DNA of 64,000 nucleotides. Source: Tetrahymena thermophila SB210 (taxonomy: Eukaryota; Ciliophora; Oligohymenophorea; Hymenostomatida; Tetrahymenidae). The position numbers and the translations under genes were made by a program. Each line of letters opens with the position of its first letter. Within the stretch, counting starts at the first letter, position 1. Shown here piece after piece: positions 1-13,000 of this stretch. The stretch lies in the NCBI RefSeq assembly GCF_000189635.1, contig NW_002476377.1, positions 248,001 through 312,000 on the forward strand, read 5' to 3'. The notes beneath the pieces are model-generated. The model saw nothing but the letters and a program-made list of their open reading frames with translations, was not told the DNA's origin and made no database searches.

Positions 1-1258
1 AATTTTATTTCATATTATTTCTATGTAATAACGAGCATAGCAATATGTAAAAATATGTTAAAGGGTCATATCTTTTAGTTTAACTTTTACATATTAATAA
101 GCAAAAAAATATTTATTTTTATCAATTAAATTTATTTTTTTAAATATAAATTTGTTTGGCAAAATATAAAATAATCAATTGTTACTTGTTAGTCAAATTT
201 TATTTTTTAATCATTAGTCAAATTTAAATTTAAGGTGGAATTAGTGAACAAAACTCTATAGATTATTTATTAAATTAGTACTTTATAATTAAATAGATAT
301 TTGATTGATAGAGTAGTCAAATATATCATTATTGTAAATTCTTACAAATAACACCCATCCCCTTTTACAAACCTTTATTATATTTTGAGTTTAAGACCTT
401 TATGATGAGCTTTAAATAGATTAAGATGTTCCTTAATAAATGAGTCTTTATGGTATATTTATTGTTTAAATTTAATTCACATAGTAGGAAAATTTAAATA
501 AAATATTTACATAAAGCTTTGTAAAATTTATGTAGTATTTTTAGCCGTAATCTTTACACATTTTCTCAATTTATAGTTTAAATAAATAATTAAAAAAATC
601 AAAAAATAAAAGAATATTTATTTAAGTATATTTGTAAATTTTAATTAGTAATAACAATATAGGCCTAGATGGTAGCTTCCAAAATAGCTAAATGTCCTAC
701 TCTCCACTTTAACCCTTTACCTATAGTAATTTTTTACACATTTTCTCAATATATAGTTTAAATAAATAATTAAAAAAATCAAAAAATAAAAGAATATTTA
801 TTTATACGTCAAGCATTAACTTATTAAATACTTGTTAGAAATTTTTTAACTCTTATTTGTTAATAATGTTGATATCCATCCATATAACATTTTATATAAA
901 ATAAGTTAATTTATAATAAAAATTTTTTGTAAAATTATAATTGAAAATATAATTATAAATAATACAGGCAATACAGAGTTTATTTTTTATTGTTCTTTAC
1001 TTATAAATTTAGATGATCTTAGTTAATGCTCAATAAATATGATATACTTTATTTTTATTTAATTAATTACACCTTTATTGGTTTGTTCTAGTTTTATTGA
1101 TATTATTTGTGGTAAAATTTAACTTCACTTTATTTAAAAATTTGTATTACAAAATTAGCAAATTTTAGATTCAAAATATTAAGATAAAAATTTAATAACT
1201 AACTAACTAACTATTGCACTAAATATTTTAGTGTTTGTTTGTTTGTTCGTTTTTAAAG
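1..1258. other. AT-rich intergenic region
   Basis: No reading frame with coding character was found. The stretch holds a 79-bp direct repeat (546-624 and 726-804, listed separately), a short (AACT)n run near 1196-1213, and a slightly C-rich patch near 350-370. It lies downstream of the minus-strand pocket-protein gene, so its right end should include that gene's 3' UTR. Confidence 0.7.
546..804. repeat. Pair of 79-bp direct repeats, 180 bp apart
   Basis: Positions 546-624 and 726-804 are nearly identical (about 2-3 mismatches), both containing TTTACACATTTTCTCAAT followed by an AT-rich block ending AGAATATTTATTTA. The intervening 101 bp (about 625-725) is richer in G and C than its surroundings. 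It could be a recent local duplication or a duplicated regulatory block. Nothing here links it to a gene. Confidence 0.85.
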
Positions 1259-4200
1259 TCAAACTTTTTTCTTGTTAAAAGCTTCTAGGATATTTGTTTA
1301 TTATTTTATTTAAGTTTAGACATTCTTTGTTTGGTTTTTCCATGAGGTTATTTTTTATTAAGGTATTTATTGTAAAGGTAATTATGAATGACTATTTGGT
1401 GATACAAGTTTTTATTAGTTGAAAGGGGAAGTTAATTATTGTGGTTGTTTGGTAGGGGATATTATCTAATTATATTAATACTATGATTGCTTTGTAAAAT
1501 TTTTTAAGAAACTCAAGTTGTTTTATTAATGATCAGGATTCTATGATTAAGGAGGTTGTTAAATTTGAATATTAGAATTATTTTAGTTGTTTGATATCAC
1601 TCTAGGTGTACTCTAACATGATATTATAGAATTATTGGTCACGTCTGATTAATCACCTTCAGTATTCTACCTTTGAGAAAACAGATTACGCTTCATTAAA
1701 GGTAATTATTGTTATTATTACTATTGTTCTGTTGCTTTTTTAACTAAAATATAAAATTTTGTTATTAAAATAAATAAATAGTCTTAAAAAAATTACATTT
1801 ATGAGGAATGAAGTTGGATGTTTGATTTTCTTGTTAAGATTCTGTTATGCTATCCATATTTGGTTTAATATATTTTGAGAAAGTTGATGTGTTTTAGGCT
1901 TAGAAACCATAGTATGATTATCCATTTTTAGCTACATTTTATATTACTGTTGAAAGTTATTGTTGGGCATTACTAGTAAATTAGTATTAGGGGTTTTATT
2001 GATTTTATGTAGGGTTTATTTCAGCATCAAAATTAATCATTTTCTTTGAATAAACACTTCTGAGGTTTTGATTACTTACAAGATTTTCTTTTAGTAAAGG
2101 AGATTCATTGTATGCGTACAACATTTGTGTTTGAGGTGTCATATGACTTGGTAATTTACTAATTGATTTACGAACGTCATTTGGTAGAATTGATTTCAAA
2201 GGTGAAGTAAATATAGGAGTTGCTATAGCAGGATTCCTTGTAATTATTTCACTCTTACTTTATTTATGATTGCTTTAAGGAGAGGATATTTCAGAAATTT
2301 AAAACTCATCCTTTAAACTTTTATAAATTTAAACGGCAGCTTCTTTAACAAAGCCTAGGTAAACATTATTATAGTATGATACTATAGTATCTAGCTTGTT
2401 AGGAGCAATAGGCATTGCATAAATTAGCTCTCTCATCATAGCCTTATTATGAGAATTTAATTCCTTTATTTAAAATAATAAATATAATAAGCATAAACAT
2501 TCGGGCTTTTAAATTTTTCTTGATAAATTACTTCATATTTATTTAAGATCTATTTGAAAATAGTTTCAGATTTAAAAAGCTTGCACATGATATAGATAGA
2601 GCAAATCACTAATTGATCAATATGTCTTCCAAGAAGGATATCTGATTAATTGGCTAAAATATGTTTCATAATCCTCCATACAGCTTCACTTATTTTGTCA
2701 TTTAATTTTAATGCACTACAAACTTGATTAATAGTATAAGCACACTAGTGTAAGACTCTCCTGAAGAATTTCTTTAAAATATATTAAAATTTTAATTAAT
2801 TTTAATCAAAATAAAATCTTTGATTTGTTTTAATTTTTTTTTTTCTTTAATATAATTATTAAACATCAAAAAGAATTACCTCAATAGCACTGCCTTATTA
2901 GCGATCATCAAGTAGCTTTTTAGCTTATTCTGTATCTTAAATATAAGCTTTTACAAACTATAAAAGCTAAGAATCTTATCTCCAAGAATAATAAGATACT
3001 ATCTTTACCTCTAAGTCTAGAATGTGAGCCTTTAAAGAAACAGGCATAGTTTGATCTAATCTCATGATGAAATCCATAATCTTCCATAACTCAAACCAAT
3101 TAATATCAATAAAATGAACTAACTTTTAAAAGTCTATATAGGATACATTAAGGATAAAGTAAACAGATTCGCAAGCACAAACTAAAACACCTTTTTAAAC
3201 ATTTAAATTAACAGATTTCTCCTCATTGTAATACTCGTTTAAGATTCTATTTTTTATTTAAAAAAAAAGCTCAAATACGCTAATAAAATATTTTTTTACC
3301 TATAAAATAATGATTAAATCTATTCCTTTCTTTACTCTTATTGCTACTTATTTTCGAATTCAATTAATTTGTTTATTTAATCATCTAGCCAAACGTCCAA
3401 ATTTTCAATTTTCTTTTTCAGTTCTAAAGCAATGCTTCCCTTTGTAAATTAAAAATAATAATTAATAAAAAATATAATGAAAATAAATTAATTTACTGTT
3501 GAGCAACTGTTAATATTTTTTCTAGAAAGTAGCCAGTTATACATTTCCATAGCATTACTTGTTGGTGTAGCAGCTGCTCTACTCAGTGATGATTACTATT
3601 TAACTATGTAAGGGGAAGTAACATTAAGATTTGAGACTTTGAAATCTTATATTGATTTAGATTCACTTAATGATTCTACCATATCATAATTAAGAAGCCT
3701 TTATGAAGCATATTTAGCTTTACTATCTAAATGAGTTTAAGGATTTGTTTACTCTTACTTTTTTGCAACTGAAGAAGATGAGTTGCTTGAAGAAGAAATA
3801 GAGCTATTTGATGTATTTAAAAGTCCATATTTTTCTAATGGAAAAGGTGCTGCTTACTTATTATTGACTCCTTATCTACTGAAAGGAGTAAAATTATTTG
3901 GATTGCAAGCTCTTTTCTTATCAATAACAAAATATTGCAGATCCAAATCAATCATTATATTACTTGTATAATAACTGCTTAAATTTTCTATATTAGATTC
4001 AATTAATTTTGGTCCGAATATTTAGAATATATCACCATCACACTATAATAAATTTGAGTCGCAAATCTTTTTTAATAAATTAAAATTAGCACATTATTTA
4101 TTTTAATGATCTTAAAATTGAATTAAAATTTTCTTTATCATTTTTTTTATTCCTAATTTAATTAGTTAGTTATTTGGATTTTTTTTTTAATTTACTTGAA

Positions 4201-5369
4201 ATATAAATATTTATTTGCAAAGATATTTAAATATTACTGGTTTTAAAGCATTGACAAATCTGCTAACTGTAGCTTCATATTATTCAATGTCTTAAACTTG
4301 GAAAAGCTTCAAAAGTTCTTATTTTTCATTTCCTTTAGTTTATTCTATTTTTTTTTTAGTTTAAAATTTTTTGAAATTATTAATAAAAAATTTTAAGTTT
4401 AATTAATTTGAAAAAAATTTTAAATTATGTTGTGTTTTTTCTCAACGAATTGCTAAATTCAAAAAGAGAAATAAATAAATAAAAATAATTACCCAAGAAT
4501 TAGCCAGTAGTGAAGCGCTAAGCACCTTTCAATAGAAATTGGAATACAGCTGGAATAAGCAAAGTGGTCTCTATTACAGTTTCGTGCTATTCTATTGGAT
4601 TATTTAAATAAATATTCGTTAAATCATAGATTTATGTTGCATATTAAAATTGTGAATATTTGGCGGTCTTTTTTAAATTCAAAGATTGCATAGAACATCT
4701 TTAATTTGAAGGAAATAAATAAATATTTAATTAATTTGCAAATCTTATTACATTTAGTGATTATTAATAAAAGCCAACAAATATGCTTTAGTTATTTATT
4801 GTATTTTTTTTATTGCATATTTTGCTCTTCAAATTAGAAGTGGCGAAACACTTTTTCAAATTTATTAAATATAGTAAGCATATATGAGAAAGATTCTACT
4901 ATTTGCACTATTTCTTATCTTGCTTCTTCGTAAATCTATCCAAAAGTTGTCCATTCCTTTAGTGTTATCATAATTTCATCCATCTTCTCAGTTTGGTCTT
5001 AGATAATATAAGACAGAGAAGTAGGGAAGCTATTTTAATTGAATTAATGTTTTAAAGTTTTTATAACAATGAGCAAAGCACATTTCAAAATAGTATTTAG
5101 CTTTTCTTCACTTACCTAATTTAAATTATGTAATAATTAATATTCTTTGTACTCTATAATAGTATTGCGGTGTTGTTATAATTATTATCACCATATTTTA
5201 AAATAGCTATGAAACAAAATCAAAGGAAATAAATAAATAGTACGAAGTATTTTGTCTTTTTCATGTAATCTTGAAATTAAAAGAATGCTAGATCGCATAG
5301 TTGTTGCGGATAATTTAAAGAAGAGACAATTTTTTTAATCTCTTATTAAGCAAGTTCAGTAATTTCCAT
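1259..5369 (-). CDS. Retinoblastoma/p107-family pocket protein
   Basis: Nuclear pocket protein expected to bind E2F/DP and restrain G1/S transcription. It starts at the ATG at 5369-5367 (MEITELAQQEI). Pocket A begins with TPTSNAMEMYNWLLSR (about 3560-3520) and ends near 3000 with AHILDLEVKIVSYYSW. Pocket B (about 2750-2530) reads RRVLHQCAYTINQVCSA and then LLGRHIDQLVICSIYIM, the diagnostic pocket-B helix. A C-terminal segment MTPQTQMLYAYNESP (about 2140) matches the short motif at the C-terminus of p107/p130. An intron at about 1748-1800 (GTAATT...TTTTAG) shifts the frame into a Q/N-rich tail with S/T-P sites (ISPTK, TSPFN, VSPNS, STPRV) suited to CDK control, and stops at TGA 1261-1259. Several other AT-rich introns lie at 2760-2880, 3240-3320, 3450-3490, 4090-4210, 4320-4490 and 5120-5260. 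The second exon near 5180 is the least certain part. The assignment itself is firm. Confidence 0.88.
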
Positions 5370-7018
5370 TTATGTGAATGTGTTGGGTTTTTACTCGATT
5401 GAAATAAATATAACCTATATATAGCCTAATTTGTATGCAGCTAGTAGGGGTGAAGCGTTTATTCAATAATAAAACTTTTTAAATTCCTTTTTTTAAGTAA
5501 AATGTTTTAGATTCCTTTTAATTTTATAAACTAAGATTAGCTACTAGCTATAGTAATTATGTGTGTGTATTTTATTTATTTATCTCTTTGTTTCTAAATA
5601 TTTATTAGTTGATGAATAAATTAAACAAATAAATCTTTTCTTTCAAAATTTAATTGCTTTTTAGAGTATTTCAATTATTTCTTACCTTTTATTTGATTTT
5701 CCTATCTATTTATTATACTTTATTATTAATTAAAAGATATATATGTAAATAAACTAATAAATAACAAACACTCTTTTGATCAAGTATATATTAATTCATT
5801 AGAAATCAAATCAAATCAAATTTACATTTAATATTGAATACCTGCTTCATGATGATTATGATATCTTATATCCTATAACGTTTTCAAATTTCAAAAATTT
5901 AATTTTAAAATCTAAAAATACAAACAATATCATTTGGTAGGCTCAATTTTTTATTCATTTACACACAATCACATTTTTAACTCAGATGTATTTTTTGTAT
6001 TCATTTTTCAGTCTTCAACAAATTATTTCCCGCCTTTTAAATTTTTATATTTATAAAATAAAATAAAATTGATATTTAAAATATTTATTTTATTTAAAAT
6101 TTAGCATGAAATTTAATAATTTGTTTTTTATGATAATTTATTTTTTATAAAATCAGTTAAAATATTTTTTAATTTAATTAAATAAAAATTAATTGGCTTT
6201 AATAATAGTGCAATATTTTATTTATTTAGATAATTATTAAATATTCCTTTTTTTTAACATTCTGAATATATTTTTTTCTATTTGTTATTTAATTGATTAT
6301 AAATGGTTAAATAATGAATTTATTTAATTCTACTATGTTTTAACAAATAATTATAAAATTATCAAAAATAAATAAAATATTTAATAAAAAATAGATTTCA
6401 AGTTAATTATGAAAAATGTTTTATTATGATTAAATAAATAGTATTTTGAACAATTTGTCTTTTTACTGATAGTGATTTAATAGCTCAAAACAATCTAAAT
6501 AGTAATAAATTAAGCTAAAACAAATAATTTTGAAAAAAATTAATGAGGATTAATTTAAAATTTTTATAAAATAATTTTAAAATTATGATTTATTTTATCA
6601 ATTTTATTAGTTTAATACAAAATTGTTTAGTAAAATTTTAATAATCTTTAAGATTTTTTAGGCTTAAAATAATTATTATTATTTTTAATTGTGCAATTTA
6701 CAAAAAAATTATAAAAATCTTTGTATTTTAATTAAAAAAAGATAATATTGGTGATTTTAATTAAATTAGAATATTATATAGAAGTATTTAGGATTATTTA
6801 ACTGGATTTAAAAGCTAGTTTCATAAAACTATCTTTTTGTAAACCATCAAACCATCAATTCGTTTTTAGCATCAGCAAGTTATTTTTATAATTAGGAGAA
6901 TTCTATCTAAATATTAGAAGCCTTATTATGTTTAGAGATATAAATAATAATGATTTAAATTACTACTAATCTACGAACTGACTGCCAAGTGTTCTTAAAT
7001 ATTTGAAACTAAATTAAT

Positions 7019-8105
7019 TTTTTTAGGAAGAAATGATGTAGGATATTTATTGAAGTAAGGTAGATAAATGTATAATGAAAACTCATTTAAATTAAATAAT
7101 AAAGAATTTATTCAATTTTTAAATACTCTACTTAATTTTCTTGCTTTTAAATATATATCAGGTGTAAAAACAATCTCTAAATCCATAATTTTTTTGTAAT
7201 ACTGTCTTACACAATTCATTTTTCACTACTCTTATAATAATTCAAAGATACTATGATAAGAAAGAAGAAAAGATTTTCACGAATTAATTATATTTTCTTT
7301 CTAATTTCTGAGATTCAATATCTTATTTGAGACTTTAAGGATAGATATTTTATAACGACAGTAATACATATGGATTATGATACTAAGTTCAAAATTATAT
7401 CTTTAAATTTTGTTTTATTATTTCATAAAATAATTATTCTTTGTTAATAGCTTTTATTTTTCAAAGCTTTAATCAAATAGCCCTTTTATTTATAAAGCCA
7501 TTTCTAATCCTGCTAATTGTTCATCATTATAATATATAACCTAAATTATTTTAGATATTAAAATTACTTTGATATTTTACTAAATTTAGGATTAATTATT
7601 ATAAGTATGTATTGAGTTTATAAGAGATGTTTAAAATTATTTTTATATAAAGGAGCAAGGGCCAAATTACATTTATTTAAGTAAAATAAAATATTTAAAT
7701 ACAATATAAATTTGGTTGCTTGATAAAATATATTTTCTGTTAAATATTGAATGTCAAAGGAAATTCAATACATTCAAAACTATTTTTATATTTGGGATAA
7801 GTAAGAAAAGAATTTCTCATCAAATTTTTACAAAAATATTAGTAAAGAAAATATATCTTAATATTAGTAACAAATCCATTAAAGAAAAAGTAATAAGAGA
7901 TTGCCAAATAACGCATTATACTCTTAAATAAATACTTAAAGCAACCAATTCAATCTTTGTATATTCAATATATACATACAAAATAAAATAATATATAATT
8001 CATATCAATGCATTTGGTTATAAATATTACAAAACTAGAGATACGATTAAATAAGAATTAGCATCTATATTAAAAATAATAAAACAAATAATATATTAAA
8101 ATATT
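7019..8105 (+). pseudogene. Possible decayed gene fragments
   Basis: Two open stretches stand out. The first (about 7019-7253) reads FLGRNDVGYLLKQGRQMYNE and onward to TGA 7254-7256. The second (about 7716-8104, with TAA read as Gln) reads MLDKIYFLLNIECQRKF and contains basic segments such as KRISHQIFTKILVKK. They are in one orientation but are separated by stop-rich sequence and cannot be joined by obvious GT...AG introns. I recognise no domain. They may be remnants of a gene or mobile element, or chance open frames, since TGA is rare in this composition. Confidence 0.22.
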
Positions 8106-9576
8106 TTTTTTTTTAAATATTTCTTAAGACTACTTACTTACATAGAATTTTTTCCTCAAAAATTGGCCTATCTGAATAATATAAAACTCTATTTGTTTCA
8201 CTTAAAAAATTACGAATTTTTAGATATTTTATATAAAAAACTACAAATATGAGTTTATTAATAAATTAATCCTACATTAGAATTTTGACAGACTTATATT
8301 TTTAAAAAAATATTTTTTAATTTAATATCTTAAATTACAGTAATGTTAATTAATTAAGGTATTTTATTTGAATTAACTTATTAATTGTCTTCTAGCATAT
8401 ACAATTTAAATTTAATCATAATTAGGTATAAAATTTTCGAGTAATACTGGAACATATTATTTACATACTAACAATCAATTGATTGATTAATTGCAAAATA
8501 AAAGATTATTTTTTTAAATAAGAATTTTTTAGTTTATAAATAAATAAATATGCAAATATTATTGACAAACTAATTTTATTATATTTTAAAATAGCATCAA
8601 TCACTATTTATTAAAGTATCTCGTTCTTAGATATTTAGAAAGATTACCAAAAATATAACATAAAATTTCATTTAAATAAATAATTTCTTGCATTAATGAA
8701 TATCTTTTTTAGTTTTTTTAGAAAAACACTAATTTAAATTTTACTTTTAAAAATAAAAACTCTGTATTTATAATTAATTATTTTAGTGGTAGATTTTGAC
8801 AAAATTTTAAAGTTATTTTAAAATAGCACATACGTTTATTGTTTTCAATTTACTTAATTATTTATTATATTGCATTTGATTTATTAATCAAATTTCACCT
8901 GAATTTATTTTCTTAAGAGTATTAAATAAAGAGTGGCACATAATTAAACAAAAGAATAAATAAAGAAGAAGAAAACTAAAAATTGTTCAATAATAATTCA
9001 TAGATTTTTTAATTAATCATATTAAATTAAATTTATATCACACATTTTCAATTAAATTTGGAATATATTTCTAACCAATAACTTTTTTTGATGTTTGAAA
9101 TAGTAAACATGAAGTTTAAATATTTTTCTAAGTAATTTTATGATATTATAAATAATAAAGATGAAATTTTTTGATTAAAACAAATTATAATTTTTTAAGC
9201 ATTTCTAATAAATAAATTTTGAGAAATACTTGAGCTTGATAATTTTCCTATTACTTGAAATGGAAGTAATGACAATAAAGTTTTATCAATACGTCGCAAA
9301 ATTAATGAGAAAATTTAATACAATTTATACTTTTTAAATGACTATAAACTAAAGCATGAAAACTGGTCTGTTAAATTAATTCAATTAAGATAATTTATTG
9401 TTCATATTTCTTGCATTTTTTACATAAAAATATTTTTAAAAAGTCAGAAATAACTTTTGAGAAGAAGAGAAATTACAACTTTATTATTTTTGTTATTGAA
9501 GTTTTTATTTTCTCTCACTTCAGATTTTTTTATATCTTTTTTCTCAAACAATTTTAAAATTTTTTTTTAATTTGAT

Positions 9577-9598
9577 GTTTTTTGCAAATGCAAAAAAC
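9577..9598. repeat. Perfect 10-bp hairpin inside a larger imperfect palindrome
   Basis: GTTTTTTGCA-AA-TGCAAAAAAC is a perfect inverted repeat with a 2-nt loop. Flanking pyrimidine-rich sequence on the left (about 9510-9576) and purine-rich sequence on the right (about 9599-9660) are imperfect reverse complements, giving a palindrome of roughly 150 bp. It could be a MITE remnant, a replication-associated palindrome, or a chance result of T-rich/A-rich tracts. The 10-bp core is exact. Confidence 0.6.
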
Positions 9599-10011
9599 TT
9601 TTTTCTTAAATTGATGACAAAAATTTAAGATTTTTTAAAGAGATAAAAAAAGAGAAAAGATTAACCATAATTTACTTCACTTTTACTGATATTAATTTTT
9701 ACCTATTTTTTCCTTAAAAATATTAACTCAGTAAAATGTTTTTGAGCTTGATTGAAGTAATAACTGTGTACAAATAAAATCATTTTAAGTTATTTTAAAG
9801 AATCTTTAAAACCTAAAACAGGATTTTGAATAGATATTTGTAGGAATCTAACAGATTTTTAATATTTTACTCTTTTTTATAGACTTATATATAGACTAAT
9901 TAATCCTCTGATTTAGATAGTCTATATTATTTTTATCATATTCTGATATGCGCATCAATAATAATTACAATTAATTAATCAAAAAAACATATTTATTAAG
10001 AATCTGTAAAA

Positions 10012-13000
10012 ATGAGATTAACAATTTTAATTATATTCATTAAGTTAGTGTTCTTTAAGATAAGTTGCGAAAAGGATTAAAATATTAAAAACAATACTTA
10101 GTAGCATCCTTAAGGTTCAGTTTAAACAAAATATAATGTAGATTTTACTAAGAGTGAGCCAATTAGAGTGACATTTAACTACGCTTCAATCATCTCAAAC
10201 ACAACTATAACAGAGCAATCCAAAACATTGGTTATGAATGCTATAGACTCCTCAGGTTTGCTTATCTAAAATTTATTGAAGGTTAATCCAAGACCTAACC
10301 CTATTCCAATAAGAACAAAATATCACATGTGCTTTACGAAAGAAGAAAACCCTTCACTCCAGGATCAAATTCCTAACACTGATTTATTCGTGTTTATTAG
10401 CTGGTTCGAAGATAACTCAACTACAATTGCTAAATCAGGTTTGATTTAACTACTTTTAATTTTATTAATTTCAATACAAACAATATGATGATTAAAATTA
10501 TCTTTATAAAAAATAGCTGCTTGCTTTGTTGATAGATATCCTATAATAGGAAGAATATTTGTAAACCATGCAAAAATAAATGGTGAAAACAAGAGATATT
10601 CAAATGATTAATTAATTAAAATTTTTGTTCATGAATTAACTCATATTCTTGCATTTAGTAGACCTATTTATGTAGACTGGATTAATCCTCAAACAAATGA
10701 AGCATATGGATAAATTATCAATAAAAAGCTAGAAGGTTCTATTATCGATGATTAGAAGTTTACAGTACTGACAACTCCAAAGAGCAAAGAATAATTTTAA
10801 TCACATTATAAATGTGTTAATATCCTTGGACTTCCTTTGGAATAGGTAATTTTTTTTCTCATTCAAGCGAGTTTACCTTTAAAAATAGATAATTATCACC
10901 CACTTCTAAATTTTTTGTTAATTAATCATTATTTGATTAATTAAAATAGCTAATGAGTAAATCGCATTTCCCATAACAAGTTATGAGAGATGAATTGATG
11001 GATAGCAATATTGTCAAATTAGCAGCAGATATGACGCAATTTACTATGGCTATTTACAAAGATTCTAATTTTTACACAGAAGTCAATGAAAATTTATTCA
11101 CTTATTCTGGATGGGGGTATCATTAAGGATGCTAATATTTTACCTATGTTAACAATACATAGACAAAGATATACTAGCAATTAAACCTTATGACTCCTAA
11201 ATTAATGGATTCTAAATGCGATCCAGCTGGATATGGCAAGTATAATACATTGTATTTACTTAATGAGAAAAATGGTTTTCAATAAAGTACTTAAACTTAT
11301 TGCTCATTGTTTTAAAAACAAGATTTAAATCATTCTGGAGAAGAGTTTTCTAATTAATCAAAGTGTTACTCTTCTTCTCTATAAGTAAATACAGTCTTTT
11401 CTCCATTCTTTTCTGAATACAAGTATAATTGATTTTGATAATAATTAATATAAATTGATTAACATTTAAATAAATAAAGAAATACAAGATGCTTTAAAAC
11501 AACTTGCTTAGATAGTGGTTCTCTTCTCTTAAGAACTTCATTTAATTAAACTTTCTAGTGCGATTTTCCTGGTTAAAAGATAGATGTATAAGATGGATAA
11601 ATTTAGGGTTACATAGTATGCCCAGATAATTTCTAAATATACTGTGGAAAAAAGCTCTTTTGCAAAGATGGATGCAGTTTGAATGGATTTTGCTTGAAGG
11701 TAGGAAAAATAAATTAAAAATATTCAATATTTAATCTATTATAAAATATAAAAGGGAATATGTGTATGCAAATAAGGATTTGGAGGATTGGATTGCAGCA
11801 CTAAATTATAATAAAATTAAATGATTTTTTAAAAGAATATAATTAATGAGTGTCCTGAAAATACTTACTTAAATCCAAACAATGTAAATAAATAAATTAA
11901 ATAAATAAAACAACAAAAATAAAAATTAAACTTTATTTAATATTTACAAGGTTTGCATGAGTGATTGTGTAGAAGGCTATTATAAAAGTGGGAAAACATG
12001 TTAAAAATGCTCCTCTAAATGCAGTGAATGTAAAGGTCCTCCTGCTAATTAATGTACAAAATGCAATATGCAATATCACTTATAGAATGGTGACTGCATA
12101 GAAAAAAAAATATGTTCATAAAAAATATAAGAATAAGAGAATTGCTAGGTATGTGCTGGAACTATTTGCACATCTTGCTTATCTGGTTATTTATTACAAG
12201 ATAGAGTTTGTAAAAAATGTAGCTCAAATTGCCTTGAATGCTTTAAAGAAACAGACTTTTGTTTGTCATGCAAAAGTGGGTTTGTTCTAAGTCAAAACAA
12301 ATGTATATAACCAATAAAAGGGTGTAAATAGCAAGATTAAAATAATCCTTCTGCGTGTTTGCAATGCTAGGATGACTATTTTTTAGATTCAAATAACACA
12401 TGCGTTTTTTGTGGAGAAGGATATTTTTATGATTATTAAAAGTAAGCATGCTAAAAATGCAGTAGTAATTGCAAGAGCTGCATTAATTACCCAGATACTT
12501 GTACCTCCTGCTTTAGCAATTATTTTTTTAATTTGAAAAATAATGCTTGCATTATGCTCTAAAATCCTCAAAGTTCAAGAATTCTTAATTCTATAAACTC
12601 AAGCCCTTTCATATTAGGGGAGAATGACTTCTTCTATTATTGTAATCATCTTATTTATTTAATAAATATAATAAATAAATTTTTTATTTTTAATAAAAGA
12701 GGAATAAGCTTCAGAAAATTGTCATTTTTCATGTTAGGTCTGCTCTTCATCTGAATATGATTCTTGTCTTGTATGCAGTTCAAACAGAATATTTACTTAG
12801 TCAATAGTTGACTACAAAAATTTTTGTATCTGCCCTCCAGGATCTTCAGATTACGGTGTTTTTGGTTGCTTTAATGATTATGTTTTGGATTAAGTTAAAT
12901 TTTTTTTCATTACTATAGCTGTTATTTCAATTGCTTAGTTTGCCTTTAGCGCATTTTTTGAAAGAGGTAGTTTGATCTCCTTATTTACTTTAATTGATTA

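Larger units (their letters stand above)
5370..10011. other. 4.6-kb AT-rich gene desert
   Basis: No intact gene was found. It separates the start of the pocket-protein gene (read leftward) from the start of the leishmanolysin-like gene (read rightward), so both promoters should lie in it. It contains isolated open stretches at about 7020-7253 and 7716-8104 and a perfect hairpin at 9577-9598, listed separately. The remainder is homopolymer-rich A/T sequence. Confidence 0.6.

Noticed and set aside
1196-1213. (AACT)n run considered as a telomere-like sequence
   Set aside because: Ciliate telomeres of this type are CCCCAA/TTGGGG; the run is short and contains no C4 block.
10390-10420. GCTGGTTCGAAGAT considered as a tRNA B-box
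   Set aside because: It lies in the middle of the leishmanolysin-like coding exon with no cloverleaf around it. No tRNA was found elsewhere.
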